Part shown: positions 1 to 9,189 of the stretch, piece after piece | Position numbering within the stretch: the first letter of the stretch is position 1 | Layout: each line of letters opens with the position of its first letter | Assembly: GCF_008087665.1 (NCBI RefSeq) | Contig: NZ_CP042912.1 | Span: 434,001-498,000, forward strand | Direction of reading: 5' to 3' | DNA length: 64,000 nucleotides | Source: Mariniblastus fucicola | Lineage (GTDB): Bacteria; Planctomycetota; Planctomycetia; Pirellulales; Pirellulaceae | Translations under genes and position numbers: made by a program | The notes under the pieces: generated by a model | Told to the model about the DNA's origin: nothing | Database searches by the model: none | Seen by the model: only the letters and a program-made list of their open reading frames with translations

Positions 1-45
1 GCGGGCTATGAGGTGCCAGAAATCGCAATGGCCGAAGCGAAGTAG
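1..45 (+). CDS. 3' end of an unidentified gene (partial)
   Basis: From base 1 an open frame reads AGYEVPEIAMAEAK and stops with TAG at 43-45. Only 14 codons are in the window, so no family can be named. It could be the tail of a plus-strand gene starting upstream, or a chance open frame. The hairpin repeat that follows at 71-96 sits where such repeats sit after other genes here, which slightly favours a real gene end. Confidence 0.3.
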   Translation, partial: AGYEVPEIAMAEAK

Positions 46-70
46 TCTGAGTCAAAGCAAACCGCAGGCT

Positions 71-96
71 GGTGGTGTAGGCTTCCAGCCTGTGTT
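71..96 (+). repeat. dispersed hairpin repeat, copy 1
   Basis: This is a copy of a ~26-bp repeat whose consensus begins GGTGGCATAGGCTTCC and ends AGCCTGTGAT; this copy has GTG for CAT in the left arm. The core AGGCT-TCC-AGCCT can fold as a short hairpin. It faces copy 2 (182-207) in inverted orientation. Confidence 0.85.
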
Positions 97-181
97 TGCA
101 TTGAGTGAGTTGGGTTTCCGGCTATCGAGCCGCTGACGTTGGTTCCGAATCTCAGATGAAATGTGAATTCATCGAAAACAG

Positions 182-207
182 TTCACAGGCTGGAAGCCTA
201 TGCCACC
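182..207 (-). repeat. dispersed hairpin repeat, copy 2
   Basis: Reverse-oriented copy (TTCACAGGCTGGAAGCC then TATGCCACC), 25 bases downstream of the stop codon of the minus-strand hydrolase at 233. With copy 1 it forms an inverted pair about 85 bp apart. Confidence 0.85.
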
Positions 208-232
208 TTCAGGCTCAATCCCCGCGACCTTT

Positions 233-2287
233 CTAATCAGCAAACCGCTTGTTGATCCACTGGGAGATCTCTTTCAGGGCTTTCGGTGCAAACGTCTGTT
301 CGATCGCCATGTACTCACTGGGCGATCCGGATTCGCAAGTCTGAAACAGATGATTTAGCCCGGAAAGCTGCTCGATCGTCACATCTTGATTGCCTGATTT
401 GGCCAAGGCCGCTTTGATCGGAGGCAGATTCAATTTCGGATCCACCTGTAGGTCTTTTTCCCCGATTAAAACCAGAGTCGGGCACTTTGTTTTCTCCAAC
501 GCCGGCCCGGGCTCGTATTTTGCAAAGTAGCGAAACCACGGCGTGTCGAGTTGGCGAACGGCGACCTCGATTTCGGGAACCAGTTCGAACTTTTCCGCGT
601 CTTCGCCCATGACTTCGGCTGTTTTCGCTTCGAACTGTTCGTAAAAGTCATCGTTTGTTTCCGGTTGAGACTTCAGCAGCTCAAACGCGAGTTCGAGAAT
701 CTTCTCCTGCATCTGAAGTTCCTCTTCGTCGGCGGTTCCGGAAGCTTCCGCGATCAAGCGGCTTTGATTGATCACGACTTTCACTCCATTGACGCCCGGC
801 GGCGCGAGAAGAACAACGCCCGCAACGTCGTCGCGACGTGCAGCGATCATCGGTGCCAGCAAACCGCCTTCGCTGTGACCGATCAGGATGATTCGGGTTG
901 GATCCACATCGCGTCGCCCCTTGAGGTAGTCGATCGCGGCTTCCACGTCGGTCGCAAGATCCGCCGAAGTTGCGCCTTCGAAAGTGCCCGTAGACCTGCC
1001 GACGCCACGCTCGTCGTAGCGAAAAACTGCGATGCCGTTTCGCGAAAGATGATCGGCGACGACCCAAAACGGTTTGTGATCGGCAATCGATTCATCGCGA
1101 TCCTGCGGGCCAGAACCGTTGATCAGAATCGCAACCGGAGGCTTGTCTTTTTCTTTCGGCACGGTCAGCGTCGCGGCCAGTTTGATGTCGGCAGCGGAGT
1201 TTTCGAAAATCATTTCTCTGACTCGATACGGAAACGGCCCCTTGGGCGTTTGCGGTCGCTCCGGAGCTTTCGGAGGCCGGGTTTCATCGAGCGAAACTTG
1301 AGTCAGCTTCAGATCGAACTCGCCGCCGGCCTGCTTCCACTTGCCGTCGATCGTTTGCATGTCATCCGACAGCGTGCCGACGTAGAGTGCTTTCGAGATC
1401 GGAACTTCGACGGTGATCGTACCATCGGCACCATGCTCGACCGTGCAACTGAGTCCAAAGATTCTCTCGGAGTAGGAATCGAGCTTGGCAGAAAGCTTCT
1501 CGTCTTCGTCCTGGAAAACTCGGAACTGAAAATCGAACTTCCTGCCACCGGCATCCATTGTTCCTTGCCAGGTCTGAATGTGTGTCGTCGGTTTTGCCTT
1601 CTCGCCTTTCTCAAACTTTAGCGGCATCGACTGACCGGCTTGCACAAAGGTTCCTTCAATGGTCCCTGCTTCTGCATCGATTTTTCCTTCGTATTTGACG
1701 GCCAGTTTCCTGATTTCGAAAGACAGAGAATCTTCATCGCGTGTGATCGAGTCCGGTACCATTTCCGCGTTGCCCTGATCGATGGAGATCAGTTTTGCTT
1801 TCCAGCCGTCTGCATCCGGAGTCATCTCCAATTGCAAACGCAGCTTCGCAATCCCGGCGTCGAGCACGCCTTTCCAGATTTCCGTTGGTTCATCGACAGC
1901 GGGTTCATCGGCAGTGGTCTTGGTGAATTCCAGCGGAAACCCCGCGCTGACGACTCCTTTGGCTGTCATGAAAATGCCGCTGAACTTGCCGGAGTTCGCG
2001 TCGAGCTTGCCGTCAAACTTGTTGAAAGATTTCTCGTACTCGAACTCGAAAGACAGCGACGCTGCGTCCCGGACAACTTCATCCAGAACGATTTCCGCAT
2101 TGGCGGGCTCAAGGTAAACCAGTTTGCCGGAAAACTTTCCGTTGGCTTTCGGATTCAGCTCCAGCCGCATCCGGATTTCCTTGTCGCCTTCGTAAGTCAT
2201 TGCGCCGTTCCAGGTTTCGGCCGCATTTTGTGCAAATGTGGGGCAGCAGGCGAAAATCAGAATTGCAAACGAGAGGATGGTTTTCAT
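233..2287 (-). CDS. secreted alpha/beta hydrolase with three N-terminal beta repeats
   Basis: The 684-residue protein starts with a signal peptide (MKTILSFAILIFACCPTFAQ). Residues ~24-333 hold three related repeats of about 100 residues, each opening with W-x-G-x-(M/L) and containing a D-G-K/E-G-x-F-like turn. A linker rich in Pro leads to an alpha/beta-hydrolase domain from ~355. The nucleophile elbow is GHSEGG (Ser472), the likely acid is Asp612 in GEKDLQV, and the likely base is His646 in GLNHLFQ. The HG-type loop is NGSGPQDRDES. It is probably a periplasmic or surface esterase or peptidase of the dienelactone hydrolase/prolyl oligopeptidase type; the substrate is unknown. The gene stands alone, with repeat copy 2 downstream and a palindromic repeat upstream. 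Confidence 0.85.
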   Translation of the reverse strand: MKTILSFAILIFACCPTFAQNAAETWNGAMTYEGDKEIRMRLELNPKANGKFSGKLVYLEPANAEIVLDEVVRDAASLSFEFEYEKSFNKFDGKLDANSGKFSGIFMTAKGVVSAGFPLEFTKTTADEPAVDEPTEIWKGVLDAGIAKLRLQLEMTPDADGWKAKLISIDQGNAEMVPDSITRDEDSLSFEIRKLAVKYEGKIDAEAGTIEGTFVQAGQSMPLKFEKGEKAKPTTHIQTWQGTMDAGGRKFDFQFRVFQDEDEKLSAKLDSYSERIFGLSCTVEHGADGTITVEVPISKALYVGTLSDDMQTIDGKWKQAGGEFDLKLTQVSLDETRPPKAPERPQTPKGPFPYRVREMIFENSAADIKLAATLTVPKEKDKPPVAILINGSGPQDRDESIADHKPFWVVADHLSRNGIAVFRYDERGVGRSTGTFEGATSADLATDVEAAIDYLKGRRDVDPTRIILIGHSEGGLLAPMIAARRDDVAGVVLLAPPGVNGVKVVINQSRLIAEASGTADEEELQMQEKILELAFELLKSQPETNDDFYEQFEAKTAEVMGEDAEKFELVPEIEVAVRQLDTPWFRYFAKYEPGPALEKTKCPTLVLIGEKDLQVDPKLNLPPIKAALAKSGNQDVTIEQLSGLNHLFQTCESGSPSEYMAIEQTFAPKALKEISQWINKRFAD

Positions 2288-2398
2288 GAGAAGGTGGCTC
2301 GAAACGAAACGGAAGTTTGACGTCGAACTACTCTACCAAATTGAACGCGGCAAGTTTCACCGCGACCTCGCAGGATTGGCTGCGAACCTGGGCTGGGT

Positions 2399-2512
2399 TT
2401 GGTAAATGATTTTCATGTCGTCAACGCGGCCAAGCATGAGCGGCACGGCGCTAGCCGCCGTTAAAAAGCGCAACGGACCGGCGGCCAGGGCCTTGCCGCT
2501 CACATTTACCAA
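2399..2512. repeat. nested inverted-repeat element between two genes
   Basis: Outer arms TTGGTAAATG (2399-2408) and CATTTACCAA (2503-2512) are perfect inverted repeats. Inside them lie imperfect arms beginning TGAGCGGCACGGCGCTAGCC (2437 onward) and ending GGCCTTGCCGCTCA (to 2502). The inner core contains GGCGCTAGCCGCCG, a motif of the kind scattered through Rhodopirellula-type genomes (from memory). It lies just after the stop codon of the sugar transferase gene at 2524, so it could act in 3'-end formation. No transposase is nearby. Confidence 0.65.
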
Positions 2513-2523
2513 GCAGTGCCCAA

Positions 2524-3936
2524 CTAATACGCGTTTTGTCGCGAGAACACTACAAACAGCGTCTTGAACATGATCTTCAGATCCAACCAGATCGACCAAT
2601 CACGAATGTATTTGTGGTCGAACTTGATTCGGGCTTCCATTTTGTCAATCGTTTCGGTTTCGCCGCGGCAGCCGTTGACCTGAGCCAGTCCCGTCATGCC
2701 AGGTTTGACTTTGTGACGCAACATGTAGCCCTCGATTTCCTTGCGATAGTACTCGTTATGAGCGGTCGCATGCGGACGTGGTCCGACCAGCGACATCTGG
2801 CCAGATAGCACGTTGAAAATCTGCGGCAGTTCATCGAGAGATGACTTGCGGATGAAGCCACCGATCGGAGTCAGTCTCGAATCGTTCTTTTTCGCCTGGA
2901 CGACTTTATCGCCATTCTCGCAAACCTTCATGCTGCGGAACTTCCACACATCGATCTGCTTGCCATCAAGCCCATACCGTTTTTGCTTGAACAGAATCGG
3001 ACCTTTCGACGTCAGCTTCACCGCGGCCGCAATCATCAGCATCGGAATACCGACGATCATCAACGCCAGCGACGCCACCGAAACATCCAGCAATCGTTTC
3101 AGAAAGCCGTCGACGCCGAAGAGCGGATTTTCGAAAACGCTAACGACCGGCAAGCCCTGGATGTCGGTCCAGCGTGAGTTCAGCATCTGGAAAACGAACA
3201 GGTCGGGAACGATGTAGACCGAAGCCGTCGTATCAGTCAGCTCTCCGATGATCGATCGAATTCTGTCTTCGGCTCGCATCGGCAGCGTGATGAAAATGAC
3301 CTGAATCTCGCCAGATTTGGCGGACTCAACCAGCGAGTCAATCTTTCCTTCGTTGCGATCAATCGGCGCGGGAAGTTTCTTCAAACGATCCACCGGTCGG
3401 TCGTCATAGAATCCTGAAAACGTCATTCGCAAGTCAGGAGTCGCAATTACGTTTTCGGTCAGTTGTATACCGAGATCGTTGATTCCGACGACGGCGAACT
3501 TGCGGGTACCGATTCCGCGGCTTGCCTGATAACGACGGAACCAGCGGATTACGACGCGTACCGAGAGTGCAATCGCGAGAGTTAGAAAGTACCACCATAC
3601 GATCGCCGGACCGGAAATCTCTGTGGAGTAAACGCTGAAGCGTCCCAACAATGTCAGCGAGGCAATTGTCATCGCCCACGATAACCCAGCGCATCCGATC
3701 TCCTTGAAGAATCCCAGTCCGTGCCAACGGCGGTACAGCCCAACGACCTCGGCGAAAATGTTGAACAGGCCAATCGCGATCAACGAAACCACGATCGTGG
3801 ACTTGCTGTTGAACTCGGGAACGAAACGGACCAACAGCCACAACCCGCCGACGATCGAAATCGCATCAAGCAGTTTCAAAGTCAGCGATGGGGAGACGGC
3901 TTCCTGGCGGCAGTGATTGTCAGTTTGCTTTTTCAT
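2524..3936 (-). CDS. undecaprenyl-phosphate sugar phosphotransferase (WbaP/WcaJ type)
   Basis: This 470-residue polyisoprenyl-phosphate hexose-1-phosphate transferase would move a sugar phosphate from a nucleotide sugar onto undecaprenyl phosphate, the first step of exopolysaccharide or O-antigen synthesis at the inner membrane. Four hydrophobic segments in the first ~130 residues are followed by a Rossmann-like CoA-binding-type middle (VVGINDLGIQL). The C-terminal bacterial sugar-transferase domain starts near KRLLDVSVASLALM and carries KFRSM, the RKSSLDELPQ catalytic stretch, VGPRPH and KPGMTGLAQVNG. Length and order match the full-length WbaP/WcaJ class. No other polysaccharide gene is next to it, so the polymer is unknown. 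Confidence 0.92.
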   Translation of the reverse strand: MKKQTDNHCRQEAVSPSLTLKLLDAISIVGGLWLLVRFVPEFNSKSTIVVSLIAIGLFNIFAEVVGLYRRWHGLGFFKEIGCAGLSWAMTIASLTLLGRFSVYSTEISGPAIVWWYFLTLAIALSVRVVIRWFRRYQASRGIGTRKFAVVGINDLGIQLTENVIATPDLRMTFSGFYDDRPVDRLKKLPAPIDRNEGKIDSLVESAKSGEIQVIFITLPMRAEDRIRSIIGELTDTTASVYIVPDLFVFQMLNSRWTDIQGLPVVSVFENPLFGVDGFLKRLLDVSVASLALMIVGIPMLMIAAAVKLTSKGPILFKQKRYGLDGKQIDVWKFRSMKVCENGDKVVQAKKNDSRLTPIGGFIRKSSLDELPQIFNVLSGQMSLVGPRPHATAHNEYYRKEIEGYMLRHKVKPGMTGLAQVNGCRGETETIDKMEARIKFDHKYIRDWSIWLDLKIMFKTLFVVFSRQNAY

Positions 3937-4091
3937 TTAGGTGACCAGCAGAGGTGGCTTTAAGGGCGGGGCCAAACTGTAGGTCGTGTTCGTAGCGGCG
4001 AAGTTTCAGGGCGCAAAACCCTCGGCGTTTTGACCGTTTTGCCGGCAAAAAGGAACGGTTGTAGCGGTTTTGTCAGCAGCGCTCGCGCAGC

Positions 4092-4125
4092 AAAAAGCCC
4101 GCCGTACTTCTGGGGCACGGCGGGC
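4092..4125 (-). terminator. rho-independent terminator of the 4173 gene
   Basis: On the minus strand the stem CGCCCGCCGT / ACGGCGGGC is followed by TTTTTG. It lies ~48 bases past the stop codon of the large membrane protein gene and upstream of the sugar-transferase gene, separating the two transcripts. Confidence 0.75.
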
Positions 4126-4172
4126 GAAACGACGTTCCCGAGACCAATGCTCGGGCGTCGAGCGAACGCTCT

Positions 4173-6716
4173 TTAACGCCATTTCAAAACTTGAAACACG
4201 CCGTCTCCTGCCCGCATTTTGTTTGGCAACGCGATCAGGCGATCACGATAGATACTCATCAGAATCGCAGACGCGAGAAAGACTCCGCCGCCGACCATCA
4301 TGGCGACCGAGGCGTTTTGCAGCTGGTCAGGAATTCGAACCAGCGTCACCAGCGATCCAATAAAAGTCAGCATCAACACGCCGCCGCAAACGGTTGTTGA
4401 GCGGATGCGACACAGCAGTCCCGAGCCCAGTAGAATCAGGCTGCCGGCAATCGTCGCGATCTCATGGAACAGTCTCCATTGTGTTTCCGGCGACTCCGCG
4501 ACGCGATAGAAAACCAGCCCGCTCGCCAGCGGTAGCGCGATCAACAGGCTGCCTGTGAACAGGCTGATCGAGGCAATCATGTCCGCATCGGCGTCGTCCT
4601 CTCGCAACCACGCCAAGTGACCGAGCCCTACCAGAATGGCTCCTCCGACCAGGCAGCAGATCTCGCCGCGATGCCAAGCGTTCATGTCCAACAGTCCATC
4701 GAACACGCACAGACTGCTGCCGACAATCGCGAGGATCAGAGTCCGGAATACGGTTCGCCAAAAGTTATTCCTGGTCAGAAAACTGGCCAACACAGTACAG
4801 CCCAGCGTGCACAGCATCACCACCATCAGCGTGCCCGTAATCTCTTCGCCAACCCAGCGACTCATCCCCAACAGCACTGCCGCCAAACCGGCTTGGGCGA
4901 TGATAAGGTTCGTCGCCATCGCGATTGGCTTTTGCTTGATCATTCCAGCAACTTCAACATGATCGCCAATGAAGTGGTGAAGCAATTTGATGGACGTAGC
5001 CACGATCATCGGAGCAAGTATCAGGCAATGGCCCAAATTGAAACCAAGATGAACTCCCCAGACCGTGAGGCAGGCGACCGACGCCAGGAGAGAAAGCACC
5101 TGGTTCAGTGCTGCCGAGTCTCGTCGCGATGCTACGAGGAAAGCGACCGCGGCAGCTCCCAAAACGATAGCCCAACCGGCATGTGTTGCCATCAACAATC
5201 CAAAAACGGTACTCGCTGCGAACAGAAACAGATGCGTTAGCGTCATCGTGCAAGCCACGTTGCCGAACAGTGAGCTTCGTTTGTCGTCGCCGGGAGCGAA
5301 CCAGAACGCGAAACCAATCAGAACCGGGATCACCGAAACGGCTACCGCCAGGCTTGGCGTTGGGATAACGTTCTGAATCCAAACGCCTGCCCACAGCGCC
5401 GTCATCGCGGCAAGGGCTCCGATTGCCGAGAACGTTGCGACGGTTATTCCTGAGTTTTCCCGACGTTTTGACCCTTTTCGCGTGTTCCACGCAAGCGACC
5501 ACGATGCGGCTGCGGTCAACGCGTACTGCAAAACGTTCCACCATGCGATCGGCTTTACAAACGCGATCGATACGCCACTGAGGTGGACTACGATTTGGAA
5601 ACCGGCAACGATCAAGAGGCACACCACGGCTGCTTGTGACCACAAAAGCGGCAACGTTTTGCTTTCAAAAGGTCGTCCGTTAGTCGAGCGACGCCGAGCG
5701 ATTGCCTGGCCAACATTCGCGACAATGACCAACCCTGCCACAACCGAAGCCAGTAACGTTCCGGTGACCGGGATGGCCAACAGGTTCACGGTGATCGCGA
5801 CGGAGAAAGCACCCAGGCTCAGTGCTGCAGCATGGCAGCGATTGGACTTGCGGAGAAACCCCTGCACGAACATGCCAAGCGCCGAAGCCGACACCATGCC
5901 TAACGCCCAGATTTTCTCGTTCGTCGAGATCGATGTGAGTGCCCAAAAGCTGTCAACCTGTCCCAAAAATGAACTGACGATGAACGAAGCAAATCCACTT
6001 GCGACCAGCGCCAGGCCGCTGACGACCACGATCATGCCGGAACGAAAAAACGCGGCGCCAAAATTCGAGCGTGAGAATTTGGATTTACCTTCCGCAAAAA
6101 GTCGCTCTGCGAACACGCTGCCCCAGCCGATCGCCAACAGGAACTTCGCCGGCGGCAGCCATTCCCAAAACCTTCCGATCGATAGATCTGCGAGAAACAG
6201 CATTCCGGTCAGCACGACTCCGCCAACCATCGCGTAGACAAACGTCGCATCGCGAAGGGCTCTGGCGATACCCGCGTACAGCACGCAGCACATCGCTGCC
6301 GGAATCCAAAGATGTCCTCCTTCGGCCAATGTGATCAATCCCTGTGCATCGTAGAGCCAAAGGTTCAGTGGTAGCGCGACGGCGCCCAGCAACGTCAGCC
6401 ATCGTCCAGCCAGTTGATGACGTGTCTTGAGCGTCAGCGACATTCCGCCAGCGAGCAAACTCAGCGTCGCCGCACCGGCAGCGACCGCGACAACAATCGG
6501 ATTCTCGAAAACGCCAACCGACCACAGCCAGATGACCAGACCCAGCATCAGCAAGCCGCTTCCGCAGGCCATCATCCATTGCAGCGACTGCGGGCTGAGG
6601 ATTTGCTCGATGAAGCTAATTCGTTTTGCGTCGTTCGTTGCGGAAGATTCGTCGTCGAGTTCCGCAGTGTAGATCTGTTCGGTGCCGGCGAGGTCCGCCG
6701 AATTTTCAGGTCGCAT
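4173..6716 (-). CDS. large polytopic inner-membrane protein, function unknown
   Basis: The 847-residue protein has a soluble acidic N-terminus of ~40 residues, then some 22-26 hydrophobic segments almost without loops to the end. Frequent Trp, Gly and Ala in the helices resemble the DUF2339-type giant membrane proteins, but I see no family-defining motif. The start at 6716 is supported by GGGAG eight bases upstream. It is transcribed divergently from the sigma-54-type activator at 6914, across a ~200-bp gap, so the activator may control it. It could be a transporter, a flippase or a sensor; the sequence does not decide. Confidence 0.75.
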   Translation of the reverse strand: MRPENSADLAGTEQIYTAELDDESSATNDAKRISFIEQILSPQSLQWMMACGSGLLMLGLVIWLWSVGVFENPIVVAVAAGAATLSLLAGGMSLTLKTRHQLAGRWLTLLGAVALPLNLWLYDAQGLITLAEGGHLWIPAAMCCVLYAGIARALRDATFVYAMVGGVVLTGMLFLADLSIGRFWEWLPPAKFLLAIGWGSVFAERLFAEGKSKFSRSNFGAAFFRSGMIVVVSGLALVASGFASFIVSSFLGQVDSFWALTSISTNEKIWALGMVSASALGMFVQGFLRKSNRCHAAALSLGAFSVAITVNLLAIPVTGTLLASVVAGLVIVANVGQAIARRRSTNGRPFESKTLPLLWSQAAVVCLLIVAGFQIVVHLSGVSIAFVKPIAWWNVLQYALTAAASWSLAWNTRKGSKRRENSGITVATFSAIGALAAMTALWAGVWIQNVIPTPSLAVAVSVIPVLIGFAFWFAPGDDKRSSLFGNVACTMTLTHLFLFAASTVFGLLMATHAGWAIVLGAAAVAFLVASRRDSAALNQVLSLLASVACLTVWGVHLGFNLGHCLILAPMIVATSIKLLHHFIGDHVEVAGMIKQKPIAMATNLIIAQAGLAAVLLGMSRWVGEEITGTLMVVMLCTLGCTVLASFLTRNNFWRTVFRTLILAIVGSSLCVFDGLLDMNAWHRGEICCLVGGAILVGLGHLAWLREDDADADMIASISLFTGSLLIALPLASGLVFYRVAESPETQWRLFHEIATIAGSLILLGSGLLCRIRSTTVCGGVLMLTFIGSLVTLVRIPDQLQNASVAMMVGGGVFLASAILMSIYRDRLIALPNKMRAGDGVFQVLKWR

Positions 6717-6913
6717 TGTGCTTCTCCCAGAAAGAAACTTGTTTGATTTGCGTCCGTTAAAAGCATCCGCGGTGCCAATCGTTCAAGATTGTCACTCCGG
6801 CAAAAAACAGCCGTATTTGTCGAGGTTTTTGCGAATTCTGGCAGTTGCGTCTGAATCCTCGCCGTACACTAAATGTCGTTGCGATAATCCGATTGTGCAT
6901 TAAAGGTACAACT

Positions 6914-8446
6914 GTGTCAGAAGTTCGAAAGTCCGAAAAGCGTCAGTTGGAGCTGTTTGCCGAGCTCGCGACGTGCAATCCGTTTCTGCCGCGGCGAATG
7001 GAATTGGAGAAGCAGGTGCTTGGCAGCAAGTTCGAGGAGGACGGGATCGCCTGGAGTCGCCGTCTCGAATTCACCGACCGCGAACGTTTCAATGTTACGC
7101 GCTTGACTGACGCTGCGACGGAACTGATCGACAAGGTGCAGCAGCAAGTAGCATCGGGAAAAACGCTGTCGAGCGAATCGCTGAAGCACTATTGGTATGT
7201 CGTAACCTACGCATTGCTCTATCGCCATATCGTTTACCAGGATCCGGCTTCGCTACGTGATCCTGACAGCACGGCCGCGATCTGGAAAGAGTTTCGCAGT
7301 GACTACAGTCGCCTGGTGAATCTGCCTGGCCTCTCCGACGAGGTGGCTCAATCTCCAGGCCATCTGTTCGCGATTCTGTGTCAGATCCACCGAGCGTTCT
7401 TCAATATTTATTCGTTCATTCTTGGCGAGTCACTACCGTCGGTCGAGCTGCGCGGAAAAGTCTGGCAGTCGATTTTCACTTGTGACATTGATCGCTACCG
7501 CCGCAGCCTGTTTGACCGAATGAGCGGACTGACTTCATTGATCACCGGTCCATCGGGAACGGGCAAGGAGCTGGTTGCCCGAGCGATCGGGCTGTCGCAG
7601 TTTATTCCGTTTGATGAGAAGCACAGTCGATTGAAGGCGCCCGACGAAACAAGCTTCTTTCCACTGAACCTGTCGGCCATGTCCGCCAACTTGATCGAGT
7701 CGGAACTGTTTGGTCATCGAAAGGGCGCCTTCACCGGAGCGATCGTCGACCGCAAAGGCTGGCTGGAGCTTTGTCCTGCTCACGGAGCGATCTTTCTGGA
7801 TGAACTGGGCGAACTCGATCTGGCGCTGCAAGTGAAATTGCTTCGCGTTGTGCAGCAGCGGCGTTTCTCACGGATCGGTGCCACAAAAGAAAGAAACTTT
7901 TGCGGTAAGATTATCGGCGCGACCAATCGTGACCTTGATGAAGAAATGAAGTCCGGCCGGTTCCGCGAAGACTTGTACTACCGCCTGTGTGCGGATCGAA
8001 TCGAAACGCCTTCACTTCGTCAGCAGCTTGAGCATCGCCCGGAGGATCTGTACTTTCTGATTCGGCACATCGCGACCGGGCTCGTTGGCGACGATTCTGA
8101 TTCGCTTTGCAGCCAGTCAATGGAGTGGATCGAAGCCAATCTGGGATCGCACTATCCGTGGCGAGGCAACTTTCGCGAACTGGAACAGTGCGTTAGCAGC
8201 ATCATGATTCGCGGCGAATACGTTCCCGGGCGATCGGCCAAGGTCGATTCTTCCGAGCAAGACGATTGGACGCGCGACGCGATCAAGACATCTTTGACGG
8301 CGGACGAATTGCTGCAGCGATATTGCACGTGGATGTACTTTCAAACCGGTGGCTATGAAGCCGCGGCGCGGAAGCTGAAAATCGATCGCCGGACGGTGAA
8401 AGCCAAGGTGGATCAGGCCATGTTGGAACGGCTGAAAACAGGCTAA
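6914..8446 (+). CDS. sigma-54-dependent AAA+ activator with an unusual N-terminal domain
   Basis: The 510-residue protein has the central AAA+ domain of enhancer-binding proteins: Walker A GPSGTGKE (~212-219), the sigma-54 contact loop GAFTGA (~271-276), Walker B AIFLDELGE (~292-300) and an arginine-rich GRFREDLYYRL stretch. The C-terminus ends in a Fis-like helix-turn-helix (AARKLKIDRRTVKAKVD). The ~200-residue N-terminal region is mostly helical and shows no receiver, PAS, GAF or FHA motif, so the signal is unknown. I chose the GTG start at 6914 because AAAGGT lies just before it; an in-frame ATG at 6845 would add 23 residues of non-coding character. No clear -24/-12 promoter is visible nearby. 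Confidence 0.85.
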   Translation: MSEVRKSEKRQLELFAELATCNPFLPRRMELEKQVLGSKFEEDGIAWSRRLEFTDRERFNVTRLTDAATELIDKVQQQVASGKTLSSESLKHYWYVVTYALLYRHIVYQDPASLRDPDSTAAIWKEFRSDYSRLVNLPGLSDEVAQSPGHLFAILCQIHRAFFNIYSFILGESLPSVELRGKVWQSIFTCDIDRYRRSLFDRMSGLTSLITGPSGTGKELVARAIGLSQFIPFDEKHSRLKAPDETSFFPLNLSAMSANLIESELFGHRKGAFTGAIVDRKGWLELCPAHGAIFLDELGELDLALQVKLLRVVQQRRFSRIGATKERNFCGKIIGATNRDLDEEMKSGRFREDLYYRLCADRIETPSLRQQLEHRPEDLYFLIRHIATGLVGDDSDSLCSQSMEWIEANLGSHYPWRGNFRELEQCVSSIMIRGEYVPGRSAKVDSSEQDDWTRDAIKTSLTADELLQRYCTWMYFQTGGYEAAARKLKIDRRTVKAKVDQAMLERLKTG

Positions 8447-8537
8447 AATGGCTTTCTGGTCGGGATGTTTTGTTCCGGCGAGACCTGCTGAGGCATGACG
8501 CTTCCGCCAAATTTTTACTTAGCCATGAAAGCCCGTT

Positions 8538-9083
8538 TTGTACGACCGCGATCGACTCATTCAGCTTGTCAAAGATCATGCCCTCAAGTTCGGCGACTTC
8601 ACGCTCGCGTCGGGTAAGCAAGCCAAATTCTATCTGGACTGCCGCAAGTTGACGCTCGACGGCGAGTCCGCCAACGTGATCGCAGCGGGCATGCTGGACG
8701 TGATTGGCGACGATTTGCCGGACGCGGTCGGTGGCATGGCGATTGGTGCCGATCCGATTACCGCGGCGGTGATCACGGTAGCCTGGCAGCAACAGAAAAA
8801 CATCAAGGGCTTCATCGTTCGCAAGCAGGCCAAAGAGCACGGCATGCAGCAGATGGTGGAAGGACCGGTTGAGCCGGGACAGCGAGTGGTGATGGTCGAG
8901 GACGTGATCACGACCGGAGGCAGTTCGCTTCGCGCGATCGAACACGCTCGGAACTTTGGTCTCAAAGTCGACCGCTTGATTACGATCGTCAACCGCGGTC
9001 CCGAGTCGGAGAAGATTTTCGCGGATGTTGACGTGAAGTTTTCAGCGTTGCTGAATCTGGAAGATCTCGGCATCGAATCCTAG
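8538..9083 (+). CDS. pyrE: orotate phosphoribosyltransferase
   Basis: PyrE makes orotidine monophosphate from orotate and PRPP in pyrimidine synthesis, in the cytoplasm. The 181-residue product has the FTLASGKQAKFYLDCRKLTL substrate stretch near the N-terminus and the PRPP loop VVMVEDVITTGGSS at ~116-129. Length is normal for short bacterial PyrE. The only in-frame start is TTG at 8538, without a clear Shine-Dalgarno sequence. An ATG 13 bases upstream (8525) is in another frame, so a one-base change there would give a longer ATG-initiated form. nadD follows after 106 bases, including a degenerate hairpin repeat. Confidence 0.93.
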   Translation: MYDRDRLIQLVKDHALKFGDFTLASGKQAKFYLDCRKLTLDGESANVIAAGMLDVIGDDLPDAVGGMAIGADPITAAVITVAWQQQKNIKGFIVRKQAKEHGMQQMVEGPVEPGQRVVMVEDVITTGGSSLRAIEHARNFGLKVDRLITIVNRGPESEKIFADVDVKFSALLNLEDLGIES

Positions 9084-9132
9084 CGTCGCCTGCAAACGGT
9101 GCAAAGGTTTGCAGCCTGTGGGCTGCATGTCC

Positions 9133-9156
9133 GCAAGCTGGAAGCTTATGCCACCC
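9133..9156 (-). repeat. dispersed hairpin repeat, copy 3 (diverged)
   Basis: This diverged copy reads CGCAAGCTGGAAGCTTATG then CCACC. Its stem AAGCT/AGCTT replaces AGGCT/AGCCT of the consensus, changing both sides so that pairing is kept. It lies between pyrE and nadD. Confidence 0.7.
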
Positions 9157-9189
9157 AAAACTCTCGGCTGATTAACCCAAGAAATCATT

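Noticed and set aside
551-1621. Long plus-strand open frame (356 codons) across the hydrolase gene
   Set aside because: It is antisense to a gene with a signal peptide and a full catalytic triad, and its product has no recognisable motif.
6717-6913. Search for a -24/-12 sigma-54 promoter between the membrane protein and the activator
   Set aside because: No sequence close to TGGCAC-N5-TTGC was seen on either strand.
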